Assembly (NCBI RefSeq): GCF_963576675.1
Contig: NC_088918.1
Coordinates: 68,349,001-68,413,000, forward strand
Source of the DNA: Euphorbia lathyris
Taxonomy: Eukaryota > Streptophyta > Magnoliopsida > Malpighiales > Euphorbiaceae
Reading direction: 5' to 3'
Length of the DNA: 64,000 nt
Positions 45,618 through 55,863 of the stretch are shown one piece after another (the stretch's first letter is position 1; each line of letters begins with the position of its first letter). Under the pieces are notes generated by a model, which saw only the letters and a program-made list of their open reading frames with translations, made no database searches and was not told where the DNA came from. Made by a program: the position numbers and the translations under genes.

Positions 45618-47411
45618 ATGCGCAGTTCTCGAAGTTCAGACATTGTACCAGACCCTATAGAACCAGAAATTGAGAAAACCATTAGGAAGAACAAGAAAAA
45701 TAAGAAAAACAAAAATAAGACCCCAGTAAAAACATATACCGAGCCAGAAAAAATGGCAGACCCACCAACACTTATGGATTACGCTAGGCCAGGTGTGGCC
45801 GGTGTGACCAATAGTATCGTTAGACCCAGAATCACTGCAAATCAATTTGAAATTAAGCCAGCTTTGCTTAATATGTTGCAAAATAATGTAACATTTTACG
45901 GGTTACCTAACGAAAATCCTAACACCCACTTAACAAATTTCCTTGAAATTTGTGATACTTTTAAAATTCCAGATGTGACTGCAGAAGCAATCAAACTTCG
46001 CCTCTTTCCTTTCACTTTGAAGGATAGAGCCAAAGAATGGTTAACTTCTATGCCAGCCGCAACTTTTGCCACTTGGGAACAATTAGCCCAAGCATTTTTA
46101 TCTAAATATTTTCCTTTAGCAAAAACCGCAAGAGTCATAAAGGAGTTAACATCTTTTTCTCAAAATGACAATGAGACTCTTTATGAAACTTGGGAACGTT
46201 TTAAAGAACTTCAACGTTTATGCCCACACCACCAATTACCCGCTGAACTTTTAATGCAAACATTTTACAATGGACTAAATCCTACAACTAGGGGTTCATT
46301 AGATGCAATGTCGGGAGGGTTATTTATGAAGAAAACATCAGCCCAAGCGAGAGAACTTTTGGAGGAAATGGCAATCAACAACAGTATGTGGCCCGCGGAA
46401 CGTGGACATATGCCGGTGGCAAAACCATCATCCTCAACCACACCATCAGTTAAAGGTATAGTTGAACTTGATCCAGTCGCGATGCTACAAGCCCAATTTT
46501 CTGCTTTATCGCACAAAATTGATAAACTTATGGCACCACGCGATACCAATGGTAATCCATTCCAAACGGATGTGGACTATGAAAATATGAGTGAGATCGA
46601 ACAGGTAAATTTTGTCCAAGGGCAAAACCAAACTAATAATCCTTATTCTAATACCTATAATGCTGGATGGAGGAATCATCCTAACTTTAACTGGAAAGAT
46701 AACAATAACAATAATACAAGTGCTAATCAAAATCGTACCACTAATTATCAAAATCAGTCAAGAGATACGATTAGCACTTTATCTTCTAAAATCGACAAGT
46801 TTATAGATGCTATCAGTGGAAAAATAAGTAATCACGACGATGGTTTTAAACGGATCGAAAATAAATTCGACCAGCTTATTAAAAACCACTCATCTAGCAT
46901 CCATAATTTGGAGGTTCAAATTGGTCAACTTGCTAAATCAATTCCATCCCGAAAAGAGGGAAGTCTTCCCAGCCATACGGAAGAAAATCCGAAAGAGCAG
47001 GTGAAGGCTATTACTCTTCGTTCAGGGAAAAATTATCAAGGGCCTGAAATGCCCAAAGATGCAACATTACCAGGAATTGATTTACCAAAGTCCAAAGAAG
47101 ATATCTTAAACACAAATAGTTCACCATTTGACGCAGGTACCAAAACTTTTGTACCCAAGCCACCTTTTCCGCACAAAGTCCGAAATAAGGACTATGATAA
47201 ACAACTTCTAACGTTTTTGGATAAACTTAAAAATTTTCACATCAATTTGACATTTATGGATGCAATCACACAAATTCCTAACTATGGTAAGTTTTTAAAG
47301 GATTTGATTTCGAAGAAAATCAGTTGGGAAGGAATTTCATCCATTTCGTTAACTGAAGACTGTAGTTCAATAGTATCAAGTAATTTGCCCACAAAACTCA
47401 AGGATCCCTGA
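45618..47411 (+). CDS. gag: gag of Athila-like element F
   Basis: ATG at 45618 (MRSSRSSDIVPDPIEPEIEK) is the first ATG; the frame is open from about 45600. A Lys/Asn-rich basic leader is followed by the retrotransposon gag core (NPNTHLTNFLEICDTFKIPD, LRLFPFTLKDRAKEWLTSMP, YFPLAKTARVIKELTSFSQN, TLYETWERFKELQRLCPHH). Then come ELLEEMAINN, an Asn-rich stretch (NNPYSNTYNAGWRNHPNF) and a helical segment with IHNLEVQIGQLAKSI, and the Athila phrase VKAITLRSGKNYQGPEMP. No CCHC knuckle is visible, as often in this lineage. It ends at TGA 47409-47411 inside a segment (LKDP-stop-CFTIPC) that is normally continuous with the protease in related elements. Confidence 0.88.
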   Translation: MRSSRSSDIVPDPIEPEIEKTIRKNKKNKKNKNKTPVKTYTEPEKMADPPTLMDYARPGVAGVTNSIVRPRITANQFEIKPALLNMLQNNVTFYGLPNENPNTHLTNFLEICDTFKIPDVTAEAIKLRLFPFTLKDRAKEWLTSMPAATFATWEQLAQAFLSKYFPLAKTARVIKELTSFSQNDNETLYETWERFKELQRLCPHHQLPAELLMQTFYNGLNPTTRGSLDAMSGGLFMKKTSAQARELLEEMAINNSMWPAERGHMPVAKPSSSTTPSVKGIVELDPVAMLQAQFSALSHKIDKLMAPRDTNGNPFQTDVDYENMSEIEQVNFVQGQNQTNNPYSNTYNAGWRNHPNFNWKDNNNNNTSANQNRTTNYQNQSRDTISTLSSKIDKFIDAISGKISNHDDGFKRIENKFDQLIKNHSSSIHNLEVQIGQLAKSIPSRKEGSLPSHTEENPKEQVKAITLRSGKNYQGPEMPKDATLPGIDLPKSKEDILNTNSSPFDAGTKTFVPKPPFPHKVRNKDYDKQLLTFLDKLKNFHINLTFMDAITQIPNYGKFLKDLISKKISWEGISSISLTEDCSSIVSSNLPTKLKDP

Positions 47412-50400
47412 TGTTTTACTATTCCGTGTAAGTTGGGAGATATTGAATTCCCAAGTTGTCTTTGTGATTTAGGAGCAAGTATAAACTTAATGCCGTTGTC
47501 TATTTTTAACAAGTTAGGTTTAGAAGAAGATATCAAACGTACCAATATGGTTTTACAATTAGCGGATCAAACCACTAAGAGACCATATGGTATAATTGAA
47601 GATGTTTTAGTCAAAGTCGATAAATTTATTTTTCCTACCGATTTTGTTATATTAGACTTTGCATATGATGTAAACTGCCCTTTAATTTTTGGTCGACCGT
47701 TTATGAACACGGGACGCGCTCTAGTAGATGTGTCGGAAGGGAAAGTAGTTTTAAGGATAGGAGAAGATAAGGTCGAGTTTAATATGAACAAAGCGATGAA
47801 ATACCCTATGGAGGAATTCGCTTGTATGAAACTTGATTTAGTCGAGGAATGTGTCAATGATGTAATTCAAAGTGAAGAAATAATTGAACCTATAATAGGC
47901 GAGGAATTAGATGATAAGGACCCAGAGCCTTTGATTAGAGAAGATGGACCAGTTCCGCCTTCAATTGTAACACCCCCTAAATTAGAACTTAAAGAGTTAC
48001 ACAGTCATTTGAGGTACGCTTTCTTAGGCGAATGCGATTCTCTACCTATAATTATTTCTAACAAATTAACAAACGATCAAGAAGAAAAATTGAAAGAAGT
48101 TGTTAGAAATAGGATAGGAAGTATGGGATGGCAAATTTCAGACTTAAAAGGAATTAATCCTAGTATAGTAATGCACAGAATTCACTTAGAAGAGGACAAG
48201 CCACCTAAAGCGGATAGGCAGAGACGCTTAAATCCGAACATGAAAGAAGTAGTCAAAAATGAGATTACTAAACTTTTAGACAATGGAATCATTTATCCGA
48301 TCTCGGATAGTGAGTGGGTTAGTCCAATCCATTGTGTACCTAAAAAGGGAGGCATAACTGTTGTAAGAAATGATGAAGGTGAAATGATACCTACACGAAC
48401 CACCACCGGTTGGAGGGTTTGTATAGACTATAGGAACCTAAATAAAGCTACTAGGAAAGATCATTTTCCTCTACCTTTCATTGATCAAATGATCGAAAGG
48501 ATAGTCGGGCATGCATTTTATTGTTTCCTAGATGGTTATTCCAGATTCTTTCAAATTTACATTTACTCAGATGACCAAGATAAAACAACCTTCACGTGTC
48601 CTTACGGAACATTTGCATATAGGAGAATGCCTTTTGGTCTATGTAATTCACCAGCAACATTTCAACGATGTATGCCAGCAATATTTAATGACTTCATTGA
48701 AGACATAATGGAAGTTTTCATGGATGATTTTTCAGTTTATGGAGATTCTTTCAATGCGTGTTTACAGAACTTAGATAAAGTATTGTCTAGATGTAAGGAA
48801 ACGAATTTAGTATTATATTGGGAAAAATGTCACTTCATGGTAGACGAAGGAATTGTTTTAGGTCATAAGATATCTGAAAAAGGTTTAGAAGTGGACAGAG
48901 CAAAGACTTCAGTTATAGAAAAATTACCCCCACCAACCACTGTTAAGGGAGTGAGATCATTTTTGGGTCATGCAGGTTTTTACAGACGGTTTATAAAGAA
49001 CTTTTCTGTAATCTCCAAACCACTTACTAATTTGCTTATGAAGGATTCAACTTTTGATTTTAATAAGGATTGTTTACAAGCTTTCAATACCTTGAAAACG
49101 GCTTTAGTCAGTACACCTATAATATCGAAACCCGATTGGAATCTACCTTTCGAAATTATATGTGATGCGAGTGACTTAGCTGTAGGATGTGTATTAGGTC
49201 AAAGGAAGGATAAGAAACTTCATGTTATATATTATGTGAGTCACACTTTGTCCGGTGCACAGCTAAATTACACCACAACTGAAAAAGAAATGTTAGCAGT
49301 AGTTTTTGCATGTGATAAATTCCGATCTTATTTGTTAGGATCTAAAGTCATCATTTATACTGATCATGCAGCTTTACGATATTTATTTGATAAGAAAGAT
49401 GCAAAACCACATCTTATTAGATGGGTTTTACTTTTGCAAGAATTTGACATTGAGATTAAAGACAAAAAGGGAGTTGAAAACCTGGTCGCCGATCATCTAT
49501 CAAGACTTGAGGATGAAAACGGTCCCATCGGTGAAACATCAGGCATTCGAGATGATTTCCCCGATGAACATCTCATGCAAGTACAAAGTGTCATAGCTCC
49601 ATGGTATGCGGATATAGCCAATTACTTAGCCGCACATGTTGTGCTAGATGGATTGACTTCTCAGCAAAAGAAGAAATTCTTTTCAAAAGTTAAGGAATAT
49701 TTTTGGGAAGATCCATTCTTGTTCAAAACATGCGGCGATGGAATACTTAGGAGATGTGTTAGTGAGTTTGAACATGACTCTATAATGTTAGAATGTCATG
49801 CTAGCGCTTACGGAGGTCATAATAGCGTAAGCAAAACATCAGCTAGAATACTTGAATGCGGATTGTTTTGGCCTACTCTGTTTAAATATGTCCGTTCATT
49901 TATTATCCGCTGTGATAAATGTCAAAGAACAGGGAATATAGGAAGGAAAGATGAGATGCCTCTTACGAACATATTGGAAGTTGAAATCTTCGACGTATGG
50001 GGAATTGATTTCATGGGTCCTTTTCCTCCTTCTTTTGGCAAAAATTATATATTAGTAGCCGTAGATTATGTTTCAAAGTGGGTTGAAGCAATTGCAACCC
50101 CAACAAATGATTCTAAAGTAGTTGTTAAGTTTTTAAATTCAATATTCTGTCGATTTGGATTTCCTAGAGTTATGGTAAGCGACGGTGGTACTCATTTCGT
50201 AAATAGAGCTTTTGAGTCACTTATGAGAAAATACGAAGTACATCACCGTATCTCTACACCGTACCATCCTCAAACGAATGGTCAAGCAGAAATTTCAAAT
50301 AGAGAACTCAAATGGATACTTGAAAAAACAGTTTCATCTTCTAGAAGAGACTGGGCACATAAACTTAACGATGCATTATGGGCATACCGTACTGCATTTA

Positions 50401-50882
50401 AAACACCTATCGGAATGACACCTTATAGATTAGTCTATGGTAAAGCTTGTCATTTGTCGGTTGAATTAGAACATAAAGCATATTGGGCTATAAAAACCCT
50501 TAATTATGATTTGCAAAGCGCAGGGAAAAAGCGTTTGTTTGACTTAAACGAGTTGGATGAATTACGCTACTTGTCCTACGAAAATGCAAGAATTTATAAG
50601 GAAAAAATTAAAAAGTGGCATGATGCCAAAATCAAAATTAAAAACTTTAATGTTGGGGATAAAGTCTTACTTTTTAATTCGAGATTAAAATTATTTCCAG
50701 GTAAGCTAAAATCTAGATGGGCTGGACCATTTTTGGTTGTTAAAACATTTGATTACGGAACATTGGAGCTAGAAAAGTCTAATGGCGAACGATTTAAGGT
50801 CAATGGTAATCGTTGCAAGATTTATTTCGACGGAGCTCCAATTCAAGCAATTGAATCCGTGGATAAATTTTATGAAAATTAA
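47412..50882 (+). CDS. pol: pol of Athila-like element F: protease, RT, RNase H, integrase (open)
   Basis: Same frame as gag, open for 1156 codons with no stop before 50880. Protease: [82 protein letters not shown] and the catalytic box [13 protein letters not shown]. RNase [42 protein letters not shown] and VADHLSRLE. Integrase: zinc site [20 protein letters not shown] with CDKCQRTGN, then the core with [24 protein letters not shown] and [16 protein letters not shown], giving D, D and E. It is followed by the usual [20 protein letters not shown] region. All catalytic residues I can recognise are present. It probably needs readthrough of the TGA at 47409 to be made. Confidence 0.92.
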   Translation, partial: CFTIPCKLGDIEFPSCLCDLGASINLMPLSIFNKLGLEEDIKRTNMVLQLADQTTKRPYGIIEDVLVKVDKFIFPTDFVILDFAYDVNCPLIFGRPFMNTGRALVDVSEGKVVLRIGEDKVEFNMNKAMKYPMEEFACMKLDLVEECVNDVIQSEEIIEPIIGEELDDKDPEPLIREDGPVPPSIVTPPKLELKELHSHLRYAFLGECDSLPIIISNKLTNDQEEKLKEVVRNRIGSMGWQISDLKGINPSIVMHRIHLEEDKPPKADRQRRLNPNMKEVVKNEITKLLDNGIIYPISDSEWVSPIHCVPKKGGITVVRNDEGEMIPTRTTTGWRVCIDYRNLNKATRKDHFPLPFIDQMIERIVGHAFYCFLDGYSRFFQIYIYSDDQDKTTFTCPYGTFAYRRMPFGLCNSPATFQRCMPAIFNDFIEDIMEVFMDDFSVYGDSFNACLQNLDKVLSRCKETNLVLYWEKCHFMVDEGIVLGHKISEKGLEVDRAKTSVIEKLPPPTTVKGVRSFLGHAGFYRRFIKNFSVISKPLTNLLMKDSTFDFNKDCLQAFNTLKTALVSTPIISKPDWNLPFEIICDASDLAVGCVLGQRKDKKLHVIYYVSHTLSGAQLNYTTTEKEMLAVVFACDKFRSYLLGSKVIIYTDHAALRYLFDKKDAKPHLIRWVLLLQEFDIEIKDKKGVENLVADHLSRLEDENGPIGETSGIRDDFPDEHLMQVQSVIAPWYADIANYLAAHVVLDGLTSQQKKKFFSKVKEYFWEDPFLFKTCGDGILRRCVSEFEHDSIMLECHASAYGGHNSVSKTSARILECGLFWPTLFKYVRSFIIRCDKCQRTGNIGRKDEMPLTNILEVEIFDVWGIDFMGPFPPSFGKNYILVAVDYVSKWVEAIATPTNDSKVVVKFLNSIFCRFGFPRVMVSDGGTHFVNRAFESLMRKYEVHHRISTPYHPQTNGQAEISNRELKWILEKTVSSSRRDWAHKLNDALWAYRTAFKTPIGMTPYRLVYGKACHLSVELEHKAYWAIKTLNYDLQSAGKKRLFDLNELDELRYLSYENARIYKEKIKKWHDAKIKIKNFNVGDKVLLFNSRLKLFPGKLKSRWAGPFLVVKTFDYGTLELEKSNGERFKVNGNRCKIYFDGAPIQAIESVDKFYEN

Positions 50883-51113
50883 TTTCTTCAGTTTTCATGT
50901 TTTAATTTATAGTTTTTTTTTATTTTATGTTCGTAATTTTAATTAATTTATTTTTATTTTTATTTTTATTTTTATTTACTTTAATTTTTATTTATTTTTA
51001 TATATTTATTTTTGTGTACAAATGAGTTTTGTTAACATTAAAATTTTAATTTAGTCATGTTTTGAAAATGATTTCATTAAGTATTAAGTGTTATTGAGAA
51101 ATTAAATATGCAG
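50883..51113 (+). other. AT-rich spacer after pol of element F
   Basis: Contains a TTTTTA/TTTTTAT simple repeat (about 50945-51010) and no coding sequence. It may act as polypyrimidine-rich leader or matrix DNA; nothing specific can be said. Confidence 0.6.
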
Positions 51114-51331
51114 AAATCTCAGTTGAGATTTTTCATATTTCAGGATTTGGAAATCTTAGTTGAGATTCCGAAAATCTCATTTGAGATTTTCTGTCTTTTT
51201 ACAATTGAAATAACTGTAAGGGATTACAGTCTTCCTTCTTTAAAATTTATGTCAGTTGAATCAAAGAGGTATCACTTTGGCACCTTTTTCTTTCTAACGG
51301 ACACAACCTTTCACTTATAGGATTTATATAT
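51114..51331 (+). promoter_or_regulatory. Palindrome cluster and TATA-like box upstream of ORF2 in element F
   Basis: Three palindromes: AAATCTCAGTTGAGATTT (51114-51131), AAATCTTAGTTGAGATT (51151-51167) and AAAATCTCATTTGAGATTTT (51171-51190). TTATATAT at 51324-51331 lies 107 bp before the ORF2 ATG. The motif repeats the core of the LTR palindromes. A role as promoter module is inferred. Confidence 0.55.
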
Positions 51332-51430
51332 TCCTGTAGGATCAGACTTCTTCCATTTCATTTCATCTTTCTGAATTTCTTTCTCAAATTCTCAAATCCT
51401 ACAGACTTCATTTTCTTTTCTCTCACAGAC

Positions 51431-52360
51431 ATGACTAAGTCTTTGAAAAATGTTCAAAAACACACTTCTTCTCAAAAAGGGAAAGTTGATATCTCCGATC
51501 GATATGGTGCTTGGTTTCCCATTTATAACCATGATGAGGGGAAACGCTTTCTGCAATTCAGATATGCTCAATTCTTTGGCATGTTGTATCTGGATGAGTT
51601 TCTGAACGAGGAACTCGGGATAAGCGAAGACATTGACCGCTATCTGACTAATTTGGGTTGGTCCAAATTTGTTTCTATGAAATTTCCTATTATTGGAAAT
51701 TGGGTTCTGGAATTTTTCTCCACCGTTAGGTTCGTCAACAAGAGACGTGTTCGTCTCAGTTTTCGTTGTGAGGGGGAGGTATTCACTTTTGGATATCCTG
51801 AACTTCATAATTGGTTTGGATTTCCACCCCGAGACACAACTCAACACCATCCTGGAAGGGATATGACTTCTAGAGATATATGGAGGATGTTAACAGGATT
51901 TTGGCGATTCAATCCACGTCTTGCCTTCAACAAATCCATTAATTCTAATTCCATGCTGTATCTGCATAAGTTCCTCTGTCACAGCCTTTTTGGTCGAGTC
52001 AGTAGCAATATTGTGAAAGATACTGATCTCTATGTGTTGGGCGACATTTTCCAAGGCAACTCAGTGAACTCCTCGAAGATTCTAATGGAGGGGTTAGTTG
52101 CTGCTTCCCGTTCGAAGAAACGGAAGATTGGGTTCGCCAACATCATTTGTGGAATCATATTAGGAGCCAAGGGAACCATTTCTGTCCCTTTGACTGATAC
52201 AGAACCATTCCCTATTCTAGACTACGAGTTCTTGGAGAACGAGGGACTTGTCAAACGAGTTTTCCGTTCTGGTCCAACATTCCTTTCTGCACCAGAGAGG
52301 CAAGTCTTCATTCAAACGAAGATTAACAGGGCCAATGCACGTCGTCTGTCATCTACTTAG
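51431..52360 (+). CDS. Accessory ORF2 of element F (ATHILA ORF1-like domain)
   Basis: 309 codons, ATG at 51431 (MTKSLKNVQKHTSSQKGK), no stops. After a short basic leader comes a globular domain with FFGMLYLDEFLNEELGISED, YLTNLGWSKFVSMKFPI, VRLSFRCEGEVFTFGYPELH, NWFGFPPRD, IWRMLTGFWRFNP, LHKFLCHSLFGRV and FANIICGIILGAKGTI. This resembles the ATHILA ORF1 family (Pfam PF03078, from memory). It shows no signal peptide, no membrane span and no recognisable enzyme motif. Its closest relative in the window is ORF3 immediately downstream (53098-54336). Function unknown. Its intact frame next to a nearly intact pol suggests recent selection or recent insertion. Confidence 0.75.
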   Translation: MTKSLKNVQKHTSSQKGKVDISDRYGAWFPIYNHDEGKRFLQFRYAQFFGMLYLDEFLNEELGISEDIDRYLTNLGWSKFVSMKFPIIGNWVLEFFSTVRFVNKRRVRLSFRCEGEVFTFGYPELHNWFGFPPRDTTQHHPGRDMTSRDIWRMLTGFWRFNPRLAFNKSINSNSMLYLHKFLCHSLFGRVSSNIVKDTDLYVLGDIFQGNSVNSSKILMEGLVAASRSKKRKIGFANIICGIILGAKGTISVPLTDTEPFPILDYEFLENEGLVKRVFRSGPTFLSAPERQVFIQTKINRANARRLSST

Positions 52361-52680
52361 GGATATAATTTGCGTTTATGTTGTTTTAATATATATGAGT
52401 GTTTGTTTGTAATTTATGTTTTTATAATGTTTCTATGTAAATATATATATTATGGTATTGTTTCTATTTTAACTAATAATAAATAAAAGTGCATTAATTC
52501 ATTAGTTTATTTCTTTTATTTATGGAACAACCTTTGGTTTTCCTTTAATTTAATATTTCAGTTTTGTTTATCTCAGTTTCAGGGATTAATATTCACATTA
52601 ATGTCACTTACTTCTAAGAGGAATTGGTTTAGAAGTGTTAAAATCACCAAAAACAGTCCCAATTTTACCCAGATTTTTCA
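52361..52680 (+). other. Spacer between ORF2 and the second palindrome cluster
   Basis: AT-rich, non-coding, with TATATATATTATGG at about 52442. No conserved motif was recognised. Confidence 0.5.
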
Positions 52681-52916
52681 AATTCTCAGTTGAGATTGCG
52701 AATTCTCAGTTGAGACAGCAGAGGACAACATTCAGCGAAAATTTCGTCCCCCTACCTTCTTGCTGTCGCGACTGAGATTTTGAAAATCTCAGTCGCGACT
52801 TGTGACCTACAGGGACGGGATTAGGGGCGAAATTTCACTCTCTTTCCTATTCCTACTCTATTTACTACTCTATTCACCTATCCTAATCAATACCTATTAC
52901 TTACACCTATTTAAAT
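52681..52916 (+). promoter_or_regulatory. Palindrome cluster and TATA-like box upstream of ORF3 in element F
   Basis: AATTCTCAGTTGAGATT (52681-52697), AATTCTCAGTTGAGAC (52701-52716), and a perfect 35-nt palindrome at 52765-52799 (17-nt arms around one G; arm GTCGCGACTGAGATTTT). TATTTAAA at 52909-52916 lies 110 bp after the palindrome and 182 bp before the ATG. Flanking words (CGTCCCCCTACC, GGGACGGG) echo the LTR around its palindromes (CGTCCCTATACC), so this block may be a copied piece of LTR U3. Confidence 0.55.
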
Positions 52917-53097
52917 CACCTCTTTTTACACCAATCAATCATCTTTTCTCTTCCCATACCAAGATTCACTCATCTTCCCCATAAATATTTACCCTATTCA
53001 TATTCTTCTTCCCCAATTCACCACCATTATCTTTTATTCTAACTTTCATCCTTTCCTATTTTCTTCTTTCCATTCACCACCTTTCACTAAAAATACT

Positions 53098-54336
53098 ATG
53101 CCTAGACAAAAGACCGTTGCAAACAAAGCTAAGGCCACCGAGATCACTAGATTACGGGTTCAATATGGAGCACCGTTCGATATTACGACGGAAGCCGAAG
53201 GACGCAAATATCGTCGATTTTCTAATAGCCTAATAGAGTTCGTCGACATGCTTTTTCTTTACACCGACACGGTAAACACACTTTCTTTTACCGAGCGTAT
53301 TGATGAATTTCTTACCGTTCTTGGTTGGAAACGATTTGCTAGTATGCGTTTTCCTAGTCTTAAATCGCATATTATTGAGTTTTTGGTTACTCTAACCTAT
53401 GACAAGAAGAAAGGAGTTATCTCTTTTCGGAGTGATGGAGTCCGTTATGATGTTGGGTATGCGGCCATGAACCGTTGGTTTGGTTTTCCTACTCGGAATT
53501 TTTATTCAAAGCCAAAGCCTTTTGATTCACACACGGTTTGGAATACTTTAACCGGTTTAGATGTTTTTAGTCCAAAGAATACATCTAGTAAGCTACTTAA
53601 GGATGATTGTATCTTCTTCTTTCACAAGTTTTTATCATTTTCCTTATTTGGTCGGGTTGAAAGTTCAAAAGTGCAAGTTCGTGATTTGGTTGTGTTAGAT
53701 GCTATTTTTAAGGGTTTGACAATTGATAGTATTGAGATGATATTTACTAATTTAGTTCGAGCTTCTAAGTCCCGCAATAAGCAAGTGCCTATGGGTAATT
53801 TAATTACCGGCATTGTTTTGGGCGCTCGAGGTGAATTAGCGGATTATCAAAATATGCCTCATGTTGGTTTACCTTTCTTGGATCTCACGACACTTCAAAG
53901 GGCCAATTTATTGAAGAAAATGGGACCCCCCGCTTTTATATCTTATGCGGATCGCACAAGACGTGTTTTTGCTACCATGGGTAGTGAAGCCTCGGGTTCT
54001 CAAGGTTTAGGTGCCCAAGATGATGATGAGGATGATGAAGAGGAATTTGATGAAGACAAGGAGGAGGAGGAGAATGTTGATGTTAATGCCACCGAGCAAG
54101 CAAATGTGGAACCGAATGTTGAAGAACAAGTTGGTTGGCAACGTGTTTTGACACAAATGAACGAGCATAACCGTAACATGAATTTACGGTTAGATGAAGT
54201 CGTTGCCAACAATGCCGAAATGAGTTCAAGGATCACTACGTTGAGTCGTGAGCACAAATCTACTCGTCGCCGGTTGCTCTCTTTCTTCCGACGCCAAGGA
54301 GTTGAGACTACGCCTTCTCCACCACATTCGCCTTGA
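53098..54336 (+). CDS. Accessory ORF3 of element F (paralogue of ORF2 with acidic and coiled-coil tail)
   Basis: 412 codons, ATG at 53098 (MPRQKTVANKAKATEITRLR), no stops. Residues about 20-280 align throughout with ORF2: FLTVLGWKRFASMRFPSL, IEFLVTLTYDKKKGVISFRS, NRWFGFPTR, VWNTLTGLDVFSPKN, FHKFLSFSLFGRVESSKV, LVRASKSRNKQVPMGNLI and TGIVLGARGE. ORF3 adds an acidic stretch at about 305-330 (DDDEDDEEEFDEDKEEEE) and a C-terminal probable coiled coil (EHNRNMNLRLDEVVANNAEM) with a basic end (STRRRLLSFFRRQG). No transmembrane segment, so it is not envelope-like. Acidic tail plus basic helix would suit a nuclear or nucleic-acid-associated protein (inference). Confidence 0.75.
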   Translation: MPRQKTVANKAKATEITRLRVQYGAPFDITTEAEGRKYRRFSNSLIEFVDMLFLYTDTVNTLSFTERIDEFLTVLGWKRFASMRFPSLKSHIIEFLVTLTYDKKKGVISFRSDGVRYDVGYAAMNRWFGFPTRNFYSKPKPFDSHTVWNTLTGLDVFSPKNTSSKLLKDDCIFFFHKFLSFSLFGRVESSKVQVRDLVVLDAIFKGLTIDSIEMIFTNLVRASKSRNKQVPMGNLITGIVLGARGELADYQNMPHVGLPFLDLTTLQRANLLKKMGPPAFISYADRTRRVFATMGSEASGSQGLGAQDDDEDDEEEFDEDKEEEENVDVNATEQANVEPNVEEQVGWQRVLTQMNEHNRNMNLRLDEVVANNAEMSSRITTLSREHKSTRRRLLSFFRRQGVETTPSPPHSP

Positions 54337-55863
54337 TAGGTTTTATCCTTTCTATCTTTAACTCATTTTCGTTCTTTTTATTCTGTCTTGTTCACTTTGG
54401 TACAATATTTTTAATTATGTTTGATACAATTTTCATTATTATTATTATGTTTGAATGTTATCGTACTATATTTTTCATTTCTAATTCGTATGGTTTATTT
54501 CGTACTATTTTTCGTGTTTTATCGCTTTTTGCACCAATGAGGACATTGTCCAAATTAAGTGTGGGAGGAGGTATTTCATATTCATTTTATTTTTTAAGTA
54601 CGAATGAATGCAACGAACAAGAATGAATGCTATTTATTTTGCATATTGTTATTCAATTTTAAGTAAAGTATAATATGCAACATTTTTCAAAAAACAAATG
54701 CAACATTTTTATATAAAGTGCAACACTTTTCAAAAATAATAGCAATTTTTCATAAACATATAATTTTTTGTTAAAGTATATATTTCATATGTTTCAAATA
54801 AATTCTACTTTTCAAAATAATGTTAAACATATTTTAAGGTTATTATTATTGTTAGAAATAATATTTCTATACGGGCAATATTTTTATAATTTTTTTTTTA
54901 CAAATCTCCGATACGATTTTATCAAAAAAACGTCTCGAGTAAATGTATATAAGTAAAATTTCTTTAGTTTCAAATCTCTACTTTATATCATGAATTCATG
55001 ATAAATATAAATCTTATTTTCAATTTTCAATTAGGTTTATAGGCATAAATTAAACTATCAACTTTAGCTTTTTAGCTCGATATTTTTTTTCCGTCTTACA
55101 TTAAAATCCAATTGAAGTTTTTAAGGAAACTTTAGCCATAATACATGTTGAATTTCAAGTCAATATAGGATGAATGTGCTATTTTTCTTTCCCAATTTTA
55201 TTTTCATGTTAATTAAATCAAGTAGTCGTATTCTTAACTTTTGGCCACGATTGAGACCAACCTTATCACAATCGAGGTATGAAAGAGAAGAACATTAAGT
55301 ACCGTTTACTTTTGGCCACGATTGCGACCACCCTTATCATGGTCGAGGTATGAAAGGAACGTTAGAAATTAAAGCAAAATTAAACGTGTTTAAAGTTTTA
55401 AGTAACGATTGCGTCCACCCATGGCATGGTCGGTACCTCTTAAACGAACACGAAAGCAAATTAATGCGTATAAAGTTACGATCGAGACCACCCTTATCTT
55501 GGGCGTAACTAAGCAAATATATTAAACCTAAAGTCCTAAAATCTATATTTATAATAGTTTAGGTTTGGGAAAGGAAATTTTGTGCTTAGAAATGCCTTGA
55601 GACGAAAGATTCGGAAACATGCGTGCTTACACCGTCCCGAATACTTCAATATAAAAATTGAAATACAAGACGAGTAATATATCTCTTTTACACTAGCTAG
55701 TTTGATACTTTGAGTATAAATTTGCCATGAAAAGTTTATCTTTTGGTTTAACTAATTCAAAGAGGAATATATGGATATATGTTCAATTTTATAAAGAGAT
55801 TGATTAAAGGATAAATTCAGTGAAATTTTGCTCGGGACTAGCAAAAGCTTAAGTGTGTGAGTT
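54337..55863 (+). other. 3' non-coding region of element F
   Basis: 1.5 kb, AT-rich, no supported ORF. GAGGACATTGTCC (54539-54551) followed by AAGTGTGGGAGGAGG (54561-54575) is a purine-rich motif common in Athila/Tat elements. A block of hairpin-forming repeats lies at 55241-55515 (separate entry). The likely polypurine tract before the 3' LTR is AGCTTAAGTGTGTGAGTT (55846-55863). Confidence 0.65.
55241..55515 (+). repeat. Four degenerate repeats of CGATTGMGACC type in element F
   Basis: Copies start at about 55248, 55319, 55406 and 55479 (spacing 71, 87 and 73 bp). Each has a small inverted repeat, for example CGATTG...CAATCG in copy 1 and CGACCA...TGGTCG in copy 2. They share CGATTGAGA with the LTR palindromes. 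Confidence 0.6.

Noticed and set aside
44191..52799. Recurrent palindromes of element F as a CRISPR-like array
   Set aside because: Spacing is irregular, no spacers of constant length, and they lie within a plant retrotransposon.
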